From Proteobacteria bacterium UBA2996 (GTDB taxonomy: Bacteria; Pseudomonadota; Gammaproteobacteria; Arenicellales; UBA868), in contig DDZY01000039.1 of assembly GCA_002346525.1 (NCBI GenBank), positions 17,774 through 26,517 on the forward strand: a stretch of DNA of 8,744 bases. Reading direction: 5' to 3'. The notes below the pieces were generated by a model, which saw only the letters and a list, made by a program, of their open reading frames with translations, made no database searches and had not been told where the DNA came from. The translations under genes and the position numbers were made by a program. Position 1 is the stretch's first letter. The number at the start of each line of letters is the position of its first letter. Shown here piece after piece: positions 1 to 5,156 of this stretch.

Positions 1-78
1 AAGGTCCTTACTCCAGAAAAAATCACGATCGGTCTTCAAGTCACAGATGAGAGGTCTTCAGTTATCAACGGTTTATAA
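1..78 (+). CDS. Possible C-terminal tail of an upstream gene (partial)
   Basis: Frame 1 is open from the first base to a TAA at 76-78, giving about 25 residues ending in VINGL. The composition is protein-like (KITIGLQVTDER), but a frame this short can be open by chance. It overlaps the repeated GGTCTTCA element and a -10-like TATAAA at 74-79, so the stretch could equally be the promoter region of the next gene. No family is recognisable. Confidence 0.22.
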   Translation, partial: KVLTPEKITIGLQVTDERSSVINGL

Positions 79-143
79 AGCTACAATCCTCTGACTCGAT
101 TAGCAGATCTTAACTGACCGGGCTGGACCCTCAAGCAAACCTC

Positions 144-938
144 ATGACTGATGTTGTTGATCTCGAACGCTACCCGCTGGATCGGCTTGATAGCGCTGCA
201 GGCCAGGCGCTGATTGCCCGCTGCCAAGCCACGCTCGAACGCGACGGAACATTCAATCTTGATGGGCTTATCCGTCCTGAAAGTCTCGATCCTGTGGTCG
301 AAGAGGTGCGGCCCGTAGTCGAATCCAGCGCCTTTACCCATCGGCGTCGACATAACGTTTATTTCCTGCCCGAAGTCGAAGGATTGGAACCCGGACATCC
401 TGCCCTGACTGAGCTTGAAACCGCAAATCACACTGTCTGCGCAGATCAGATCCCGGACTCTGCCCTGGTCCAGCTTTACCGGTGGCCGCCACTGGCGGAA
501 TTTCTGGCAGCCGTTATGCAAAAAGCAGCGCTTTATCCCATGGATGACCCACTTGCATGTCTTAACGTGATGACCTATCGCGACGGTGAGGCGCTCAACT
601 GGCATTTCGACCGGTCTGAGTTCACCACGACACTGCTGCTGCAGGCGCCGACAGAAGGCGGTCACTTTGAATATCGTACTGGACTTCGAACCGATAACGA
701 CCCCAACTACGAAGGCGTAGGCGCATTCTTGCAGCACGATAACCCAGGTCGACAAAAACTCGTCGTCAGCCCCGGCACCCTGAATGTGTTCCGGGGCAAG
801 AATACACTGCACCGCGTGACCCTGGTAAAGGGTTCACGTGACCGCATCATCGCGGTGTTCTCTTACTATGAAAACCAAGGCGTGCGCTTCAGTGATGAGG
901 AAAACCTGGGCTTCTACGGACGTAAAGGCCCTGACTAG
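144..938 (+). CDS. 2OG-Fe(II) oxygenase of the HalD/BesD family, probably a hydroxylase
   Basis: A 264-aa protein with the double-stranded beta-helix signature of 2-oxoglutarate/Fe(II) enzymes. The iron triad is readable as H154-F155-D156 in NWHFDRSEF plus distal H223 in NTLHRVTLV, with R232 or R234 in GSRDR placed to bind 2-oxoglutarate. The DRSEFTTTLLLQAPTEGG stretch and the Cys/Asp-rich region before it recall the HalD/BesD amino-acid halogenase family. In the halogenases the Asp of HxD is replaced by Gly, making room for chloride. Here Asp is kept, so hydroxylation, possibly of a free amino acid, is the better guess. The family is known to contain lysine hydroxylases. The ATG at 144 has no convincing Shine-Dalgarno sequence. 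It stands alone on this strand and converges on the DsrE-like gene with 22 bp between. The fold and iron site are clear; the substrate is unknown. Confidence 0.82.
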   Translation: MTDVVDLERYPLDRLDSAAGQALIARCQATLERDGTFNLDGLIRPESLDPVVEEVRPVVESSAFTHRRRHNVYFLPEVEGLEPGHPALTELETANHTVCADQIPDSALVQLYRWPPLAEFLAAVMQKAALYPMDDPLACLNVMTYRDGEALNWHFDRSEFTTTLLLQAPTEGGHFEYRTGLRTDNDPNYEGVGAFLQHDNPGRQKLVVSPGTLNVFRGKNTLHRVTLVKGSRDRIIAVFSYYENQGVRFSDEENLGFYGRKGPD

Positions 939-960
939 ACAGGCATTGGCGTCCAGCTCA

Positions 961-1299
961 CTAAAGCGTAATCACCTGGTCCGGCATATTTGACGCAAGC
1001 CCCTCGTATAGATTGGGGAAGCAGCCAATCACGGCACCATCAACCAGTTTGCTCTCAATCTCGCGCTCGTAGCAGCACTGGTCACAGCCCATCAACAGGA
1101 TGTTCTGATCTCTGGCGACCACGGCGAGGCGCTCTCCGATGGGATCGCCTTTCACCAGGACATAGTTGTTATCTTCAAAAAAGAACATCCCGACGACTTC
1201 GGGACCGTGTGCCTGTTCTTCAAGTTGCGGCAGGATCATCTTGCCTAGCTTGTATGAGACCGTATGACCTTGACTTGAAAAAATATATGCGACTTTCAT
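961..1299 (-). CDS. DsrE/DsrF-like small sulfur-relay-type protein
   Basis: A 112-aa cytosolic protein with the DsrE/TusD fold pattern: an N-terminal beta strand (MKVAYIFSS), an alpha segment, a hydrophobic FFFEDNNYVLVKGDP strand-turn and a central LLMGCDQCCYER motif. C72, C75 and C76 form a CxxCC cluster and C93 sits in IGCFPNLY. Proteins of this fold carry persulfides or bind small sulfur compounds, with a Cys near this position as the carrier. No partner TusBCE, DsrC or rhodanese gene is next to it, so its pathway is open. The ATG at 1299 is preceded by GGGG about 5 nt upstream, an acceptable ribosome binding site. It lies downstream of tag on the same strand but 141 bp away, so it probably has its own promoter. 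Family confidence is good; the function is inferred. Confidence 0.72.
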   Translation of the reverse strand: MKVAYIFSSQGHTVSYKLGKMILPQLEEQAHGPEVVGMFFFEDNNYVLVKGDPIGERLAVVARDQNILLMGCDQCCYEREIESKLVDGAVIGCFPNLYEGLASNMPDQVITL

Positions 1300-1440
1300 C
1301 GTTACCCCACTTTGGATTTATTGATGTATGGCAATGACGAGGTTTTTCACCCCGACCACCCTGGTTCAGTTGATTTGCACTAGGCCAACAAAAGGTACCG
1401 AACTTTTAGACAACAAAAAACAAAAGACAAGAAACTTTAT

Positions 1441-2037
1441 TTATTTAAAGGTATTTCTCTTGAAAGAAGCAATCTTTCTTTGGACTTCGCCAAATCGAAA
1501 ACAATGGCTATCGTGGTCATTCACGATCCCAAGAGACTGCATAAACGAATAGACCGTTGTCGGCCCCACAAACTTCCACCCTCTTTTCTTAAGGTCTTTT
1601 GAGATAAGCGTGGAAGTTTTAGTCTTCGACGTATCGGAATCAGAGAGATCTCTTTTCGACTCCATACCTTCGAAAGACCAGAAATAATGATTTAAAGAGC
1701 CGAATTCCCTGATCAATTCCTTGGCCCTGATGCCATTGTGAACAACCGCCTCGATTTTTCCCCTGTGCCTGACAATGCCTTTGTTGTCCAGCAGTTTGGC
1801 GATTTGCGACTCTGAGAAACGCGAAACGCTGTAAACGTCAAAGTCTTTAAACGCCTTCCTGAAGTTTTCTCGCTTATTCAGAATAGTCCGCCAACTTAAT
1901 CCGGACTGGAAGAGCTCCAGACAGAACTTCTCGAAGACCATGCGATCATGTTCTTCCGGTACCCCCCAATCCTGATCATGATATTCGAAGTAGTCCGAAT
2001 GACTTGAAGCCCAGTCGCATCGTATCTTGGTACCCAA
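1441..2037 (-). CDS. tag: DNA-3-methyladenine glycosylase I (Tag)
   Basis: A 198-aa base-excision-repair enzyme that removes N3-methyladenine from alkylated DNA. It aligns by eye with E. coli Tag along its length. The zinc snap is present as C7, H20, H175 and C179 (E. coli C4, H17, H175, C179). The substrate-pocket residues Y19, E41 and W49 are kept within LELFQSGLSW. RENFRKAF, GIVRHRGKIEA, KKRGWKFVGPTTVYSFMQ and NDHDSHC are family signatures. The frame opens after a TGA at 2059-2061 and contains no upstream ATG. The start is a TTG at 2035-2037, supported by GAGGAG 6 nt upstream and by the match to the short N-terminus of Tag. It follows the GST gene by 27 bp, so the two are probably cotranscribed. 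The gene is visibly A+T-richer than its neighbours, especially at its 3' end. Confidence 0.95.
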   Translation of the reverse strand: MGTKIRCDWASSHSDYFEYHDQDWGVPEEHDRMVFEKFCLELFQSGLSWRTILNKRENFRKAFKDFDVYSVSRFSESQIAKLLDNKGIVRHRGKIEAVVHNGIRAKELIREFGSLNHYFWSFEGMESKRDLSDSDTSKTKTSTLISKDLKKRGWKFVGPTTVYSFMQSLGIVNDHDSHCFRFGEVQRKIASFKRNTFK

Positions 2038-2043
2038 GCCCTG

Positions 2044-2049
2044 CTCCTC
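2044..2049 (-). promoter_or_regulatory. Shine-Dalgarno site fixing the TTG start of tag
   Basis: Read leftward, GAGGAG is followed by six bases and then TTG at 2037. An in-frame stop lies only four codons further upstream and no ATG or GTG intervenes, so this site decides the start. Confidence 0.7.
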
Positions 2050-2064
2050 AACGAGAGATCAAGG

Positions 2065-2751
2065 CTATTCGTTAACGACGCCGGTGGGCCTTGCGACCCC
2101 CTCGATGACGAGCTGCGGTTGAGTCCCAACACCGATCAAGCCCGGTCGGTTCGCAAGGTATTCACTCACACCCGAAAGCCCCTCAACCGCAGCCATGAAC
2201 GCACCCAGATTCGGAAAGGGGTTAAGCAAGCCCTCATCTAGAAACAACGCCAGATTGACATGATGAAAGACGCCAAAATCACAGTAGAACGGGGTCTCAC
2301 CGAAAAAGAACGGTGAATCCGGCGTAGAGCCCAGCAGCCGCTCAAAATCCGCCAGGCGAGGCTGCAGTTGCTCAAGCAGATCGCTCTTGACAGATTCGAA
2401 TTTTTCTCCGACGGCGAAGTTGATCGTCGGGTTCAGCGGCATGAACATTTCCTGAGAGGTTTCATATAGGGCATCAACTTCTGCACGCAGGAGCGGGTCT
2501 TGCGGCTGCATGCCCGTCAACTGCGCGAGATATCGGTTGATCGCACCACTTTGGCAGATTCTTGTGTTGTCATCGACAACAAGCATGGGCAACTGCCTGT
2601 AGGGAACAGAGGCTTTCACCTCGCTCCAAGGTTGCCCAAAGTAGTCCCAGGCCATCTCGTAGGAATATGGGGTACCCGTGTAATGCAACAGGAGTTGCGG
2701 CGCCTCGGCCAGCGCACGCATTTTGAAATAAACCAACCGCAAATCTGCCAT
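2065..2751 (-). CDS. Glutathione S-transferase family protein (sigma-like)
   Basis: A 228-aa cytosolic GST. The thioredoxin-like N-domain covers about residues 1-80: Y8 in LVYFKMRALAE is at the usual catalytic tyrosine position, P55 in QLPMLVVDD is the cis-proline, and Q67-S68 in CQSGAINRYLA bind the gamma-glutamyl end of glutathione. The helical C-domain covers about 85-205 and contains SPFFFGETPFYCDF, the usual N-capping region of the core helix. The YF and QSGAINRYLA motifs are most like sigma/prostaglandin-synthase-type GSTs. The ATG at 2751 has AGGAG 7 nt upstream. It is the first gene of a probable two-gene unit with tag, which would pair electrophile conjugation with repair of alkylated DNA. 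The substrate is not predictable. Confidence 0.9.
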   Translation of the reverse strand: MADLRLVYFKMRALAEAPQLLLHYTGTPYSYEMAWDYFGQPWSEVKASVPYRQLPMLVVDDNTRICQSGAINRYLAQLTGMQPQDPLLRAEVDALYETSQEMFMPLNPTINFAVGEKFESVKSDLLEQLQPRLADFERLLGSTPDSPFFFGETPFYCDFGVFHHVNLALFLDEGLLNPFPNLGAFMAAVEGLSGVSEYLANRPGLIGVGTQPQLVIEGVARPTGVVNE

Positions 2752-2915
2752 CTACTTTCTCCTAGTTAACAGAAACTACATTCGGGACTCCAAGATTGAT
2801 GCTCGAAGAGTCCACCGCGACGCCGCATTCTATCGTGATCCAAGCAATAACCACCCAGAATGACAAGTTAACTAATCAGGTGATGGGCGTCACATTCGTT
2901 TCGGGGTGCAGAGAT

Positions 2916-2921
2916 TAATAT
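2916..2921 (+). promoter_or_regulatory. Candidate -10 element of the small RNA
   Basis: TAATAT is a near-consensus -10 hexamer placed about 7 bases before the first hairpin of the putative RNA. No good -35 is seen: CATTCG lies at 17-bp spacing, or TTCGTT at 15. The promoter is therefore weak or activator-dependent. Confidence 0.35.
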
Positions 2922-2927
2922 CCTCTT

Positions 2928-2993
2928 GCACTGTTAGTGTTTCTCCTCCTTCTGAATTTCCCCGGTGCTTGTGCAATACCGGGGTTTTCTTTT
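2928..2993 (+). ncRNA. Candidate small RNA with an anti-Shine-Dalgarno segment
   Basis: The stretch has the usual layout of a trans-acting bacterial sRNA. A -10-like TAATAT lies just upstream. A short 5' hairpin follows (CACT-GTT-AGTG, 2929-2939), then an unpaired pyrimidine run containing TCTCCTCCTTC (2942-2952) that is complementary to GGAGG ribosome binding sites. It ends in a strong terminator hairpin and T-run (2960-2993). No open frame upstream needs that terminator on this strand. The predicted length is about 66 nt. It is not a family I recognise. An alternative is a terminated leader for the 63-aa protein gene at 3046. Confidence 0.4.
2960..2993 (+). terminator. Rho-independent terminator
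   Basis: CCCCGGT (2960-2966) pairs perfectly with ACCGGGG (2978-2984) across an 11-base loop, followed at once by TTTTCTTTT. The opposite strand lacks a T-run, so it acts rightward. Because no protein gene ends upstream on +, it is best explained as the 3' end of a short RNA. Confidence 0.75.
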
Positions 2994-3045
2994 GTTGGAT
3001 CTCCTAGATCCTCTCAGACAATCAGAAAAGGCATAGAATCCAGCG

Positions 3046-3237
3046 ATGGGGTATCGAAAACTTTCGCTGACCGAGGTGCGTCGCTTATTTTTGATCTCGT
3101 TGGGTATTGGTGTAATAGCAGGAATTTATTACCTGCTTTCACCTTATCAGCAATGCAAACGGGAGGCGCACATTCAGTATCCCGAGATTCAAGAAGAGGC
3201 GGTTATTGACGAATGCTTAAGCCGATCAACCAAATAG
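3046..3237 (+). CDS. Small single-pass membrane protein, unknown function
   Basis: A 63-aa protein with a basic N-terminus (YRKLSLTEVRR), one hydrophobic segment at about residues 14-32 (LFLISLGIGVIAGIYYLLS) and a polar tail with two cysteines, C37 and C57, that could form a disulfide if the tail is periplasmic. The charge pattern predicts the N-terminus inside. There is no good Shine-Dalgarno sequence, since AAAAGG ends 15 bases before the ATG. A TAGAAT at 3034-3039 could give a nearly leaderless transcript. I do not recognise the family. Evidence that it is real comes from the coherent membrane topology and its fit between the terminator at 2960-2993 and the promoter at 3267. Confidence 0.55.
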   Translation: MGYRKLSLTEVRRLFLISLGIGVIAGIYYLLSPYQQCKREAHIQYPEIQEEAVIDECLSRSTK

Positions 3238-3266
3238 GTCGACTGCTGAAGCGAGCGGTATCAATA

Positions 3267-3295
3267 TTAAAATAACGCCAAAGTGACCATATAAT
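3267..3295 (+). promoter_or_regulatory. Sigma70-type promoter of the MscL-like gene
   Basis: TTAAAA (3267-3272, four of six consensus bases) is followed after exactly 17 bp by a perfect TATAAT (3290-3295). The predicted transcript start near 3302 leaves a leader of about 34 nt before the ATG at 3336. Confidence 0.6.
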
Positions 3296-3335
3296 TTTCC
3301 TGAATCAGATATCGGCCCACCAACCCATCTCAAAA

Positions 3336-3620
3336 ATGCGAAAAACTCTCTCCATTATTCACGAAGAAGGCCTGCTTCTTCTCGGCGTTTCCTTTTTAGT
3401 CGGACACTCGGGGTCACAGTTTATGTCGGCAGTCATCGACAATATGGTAATGCCTTTTATCTCACGCACTTTTAGTGAGGCGCACTGGGAACACGCGCAT
3501 TTTATGATTAGTGAAGTGAAAATTACCTGGGGCGCGCCGCTGAGCACCGGGCTGCACTTTCTGATCGTGATTTATATCGCGGCGCTGGCGTTACGGTTCC
3601 TAAAAAAGAAGTCGAGCTGA
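3336..3620 (+). CDS. MscL-like two-helix membrane protein
   Basis: A 94-aa protein with two hydrophobic segments. Helix 1 (about 12-42) reads like MscL TM1, with small residues spaced along it (GVSF..GHSGSQFMSAVIDN) ending in MVMPFI, comparable to the ADIIMP end of the E. coli pore helix. After a short loop (43-64) helix 2 contains WGAPLSTGLHFLIVIYIAALAL, comparable to the GVFIQNVFDFLIV region of MscL TM2. It stops in RFLKKKSS, without the longer C-terminal helix of classical MscL (E. coli 136 aa). It may form a small mechanosensitive channel or a related pore in the inner membrane; this is inferred from pattern only. No clear Shine-Dalgarno sequence is seen, but a good promoter lies upstream. 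Confidence 0.65.
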   Translation: MRKTLSIIHEEGLLLLGVSFLVGHSGSQFMSAVIDNMVMPFISRTFSEAHWEHAHFMISEVKITWGAPLSTGLHFLIVIYIAALALRFLKKKSS

Positions 3621-3623
3621 CTT
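3602..3623 (-). terminator. Weak terminator for the leftward GFA-PhyH unit
   Basis: Read leftward, AAGTC-AGCTC-GACTT forms a 5-bp stem with a 5-base loop, followed by C and six T. It overlaps the 3' end of the converging MscL-like gene and lies 36 bp past the microprotein stop. The stem is short, so confidence is low. Confidence 0.3.
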
Positions 3624-3658
3624 TGGGCTGTTAAATGGTTTGAGCAAGAGCGCTCGGG

Positions 3659-3736
3659 CTAGATACCGAACCCCTGCAGGACAGCGTAGGCCATCCAGAG
3701 TACGGAGATCAGCAGTATTGTGATTCTCCAATCCAT
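3659..3736 (-). CDS. 25-aa membrane microprotein downstream of the PhyH gene
   Basis: This short frame starts with ATG at 3734-3736 and ends with TAG at 3659-3661, encoding 25 residues. After MDWR comes a continuous hydrophobic stretch (ITILLISVLWMAYAVLQ), then GFGI, so it would be almost entirely one transmembrane helix. The strongest argument is GAGGAGG at 3746-3752, 9 nt before the ATG and just past the PhyH stop at 3754. It is one of the best ribosome binding sites in the window and no other start uses it. The gene would be cotranscribed with GFA and PhyH. The function is unknown; small membrane peptides often regulate a transporter or membrane enzyme, which is only a guess here. Confidence 0.6.
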   Translation of the reverse strand: MDWRITILLISVLWMAYAVLQGFGI

Positions 3737-3745
3737 TTTCTGATA

Positions 3746-3752
3746 CCTCCTC
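3746..3752 (-). promoter_or_regulatory. Strong Shine-Dalgarno for the microprotein
   Basis: GAGGAGG, read leftward, lies between the PhyH stop codon and the ATG at 3736 with a 9-nt spacing. It supports translation of an otherwise easily overlooked 25-codon frame. Confidence 0.65.
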
Positions 3753-3753
3753 G

Positions 3754-4635
3754 CTACGGACGCTCACTCGCGACTTGCCCCCTGGTTCGCACCAACGGGA
3801 ACTTGTCACACGTCATCGCCGATCCTTCAGTCAATTCCGGAGCCCGATAACTCGCGAGGCAGGGAACATCATGAAACCGAATCGCATCCGAGACCCAATT
3901 GATTGAGAAGGCGGCTCGACGTCGATCCAAGGTGTTGCCGGGCGCACTGTGGAACGTATAGGAATCCCATACCAGCATATCTCCCGGTTCGAGCTCCGCC
4001 GCAAGAATACGCGCAGTAGCATCGCTATCGATATCCGGGATTACCGGTCGATCTGAGCGCACGTGCCGGTAGTCGGAATCGCCAGCGAAATTGGCTGCCT
4101 GATAAAGACAGGCTTCCCGGTGCGACCCCGCCCAAAACCGCAAAGCCGTTTCCATCGGGATCGGATCCAACGCTGTCCAGCAGTTGACTAGGCCGACTCC
4201 ATGAAGCGGGTAATAGGCATGATCCTGATGCCACGGCGTATTGGCATTGGCCGTTCCTGCTTCCTTGATCAGAAGGAAATCATAAAAGAGATTCATCGAA
4301 TCCGAATCGAGCAAAGCGAAGGCAAGATCCGGTGCCCGGGAATCAAAAATTGCTCGACGAAAGGCATCGACCTGCTGCCACGCCTGGCTGGAATAAGAAA
4401 ACCGTCCGGTATCTTTGGCCTTCTCAACAATGTCCACATCCTCGCTTCCCCCTGACAGAGCCTGCTCAATGCCAGCCTCTACAAGCGATAACCATCCCGG
4501 ATCATGGGCCTTGCGCAGACAAACCACACCGTCATCCCGCAATGCCTGTCGCGCATCGGAATCCGGCAAAGCCCGTTCCACATTGAATTCCCGAATCGGA
4601 TCCGGAGTTGAGTATTGGTGTAACTGCTCAGTCAT
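3754..4635 (-). CDS. Phytanoyl-CoA dioxygenase (PhyH) family 2OG-Fe(II) oxygenase
   Basis: A 293-aa soluble dioxygenase that should couple 2-oxoglutarate decarboxylation to hydroxylation of an organic substrate. The iron ligands are H136 and D138 in NTPWHQDHAYYP and H229 in YTFHSAPGN. R238-R240 in LDRRRAAFSINW supply the 2-oxoglutarate carboxylate contact. ALRFWAGSH and ELEPGDMLVWDSYTFH are typical of the family. The start overlaps the GFA stop by 8 bp (ATGACTGA) and has no Shine-Dalgarno sequence of its own, so translation is probably coupled to the GFA gene. PhyH-family bacterial enzymes act on very different substrates (phosphonates, ectoine, secondary metabolites, acyl-CoA). No substrate can be read from the sequence. 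The GFA partner would fit a reaction releasing formaldehyde, such as oxidative demethylation. Confidence 0.88.
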   Translation of the reverse strand: MTEQLHQYSTPDPIREFNVERALPDSDARQALRDDGVVCLRKAHDPGWLSLVEAGIEQALSGGSEDVDIVEKAKDTGRFSYSSQAWQQVDAFRRAIFDSRAPDLAFALLDSDSMNLFYDFLLIKEAGTANANTPWHQDHAYYPLHGVGLVNCWTALDPIPMETALRFWAGSHREACLYQAANFAGDSDYRHVRSDRPVIPDIDSDATARILAAELEPGDMLVWDSYTFHSAPGNTLDRRRAAFSINWVSDAIRFHDVPCLASYRAPELTEGSAMTCDKFPLVRTRGQVASERP

Positions 4636-4990
4636 CTAGGGGGTGGTGTTTGCCATCGAAATGGGCCTGCCTGCTCTGACTCATGATTTGCTCAAAATCA
4701 TCCAGGCACCGAATGTTGATGGTATTTTTATCCGGATCCATCCTGGGCCGGCCAAAAACATGAATCCCACAGCTACTGCAAAAGTAGTGACTAGCTGTTC
4801 TTGAGCCAAACTGGTAATTGCTCAGGTGTTCCTGCCCCATGGTGATCTTGAAATGATCATCATCGACCGGAACATGAATGATTCCTTTTTTAGTGCATAT
4901 AGAGCAATCACAGAAAAGCACCTCATTATAGGTGCCAGTAACTTCGAACGTAACCTTCCCGCAGTGACAACTACCCCGATACGTCTGCAT
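4628..4990 (-). CDS. GFA/CENP-V-fold zinc protein
   Basis: A 120-aa protein of the glutathione-dependent formaldehyde-activating (GFA) family. The zinc cysteines are all present: C8 and C10 in GSCHCGKV, C27, C29 and C32 in CDCSIC, and C71 and C74 in YFCSSCGIHVFG. The family's name rests on a proposed role in forming S-hydroxymethylglutathione from formaldehyde and glutathione. For most members this is unproven, and some act on other thiol-linked or small substrates. It is the first gene of the leftward unit GFA-PhyH-microprotein, with its last 8 bases shared with the start of PhyH. The ATG at 4990 follows AAAAGG with about 2 bases between. It diverges from the HAD gene across 166 bp. Confidence 0.88.
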   Translation of the reverse strand: MQTYRGSCHCGKVTFEVTGTYNEVLFCDCSICTKKGIIHVPVDDDHFKITMGQEHLSNYQFGSRTASHYFCSSCGIHVFGRPRMDPDKNTINIRCLDDFEQIMSQSRQAHFDGKHHPLDD

Positions 4991-5156
4991 TGCCTTTTCT
5001 TAACTTGGAACTCAAGCCGCCGTGCTGTCGACATCACTCCCACTATACGTTTTACCCAGTTTCAAGGAAAGTGAAAATTCAAAAAAAGCGAACCCCGGAG
5101 CGACGTCGTACAATATTGCGCCTAAGCTTGTCGAAACTCTGTACTGATATCGTGAC

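Larger units (their letters stand above)
2752..3045. other. Gene-poor intergenic region between GST and the 63-aa protein
   Basis: These 294 bases hold no credible protein gene. They contain the leftward GST promoter region (not resolved; AGGAG at 2759-2763), two TAGTTAAC elements in opposite orientation (2763-2770 and 2867-2874), a candidate small RNA at 2928-2993, and a GGATCT-CCT-AGATCC inverted repeat at 2997-3011. A GTG-started open frame from 2937 runs through the terminator hairpin and is not believed. Confidence 0.5.

Noticed and set aside
81..812. Long leftward open frame of 243 codons opposite the HalD-like gene
   Set aside because: It is antisense to a gene with a complete 2OG-Fe(II) motif set and its translation has no recognisable domain; a codon-structure shadow.
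2937..3209. Rightward GTG-started frame of 90 codons
   Set aside because: It reads through the terminator hairpin and T-run and has no Shine-Dalgarno; its hydrophobic start comes from the CU-rich stretch. The 63-aa frame at 3046 is a better gene.
5043..5114. Divergent promoters between GFA and HAD (leftward TATAGT at 5048-5043, rightward TACAAT at 5109-5114)
   Set aside because: The -10-like hexamers are plausible but no matching -35 at normal spacing was found, so I mention them without calling features.
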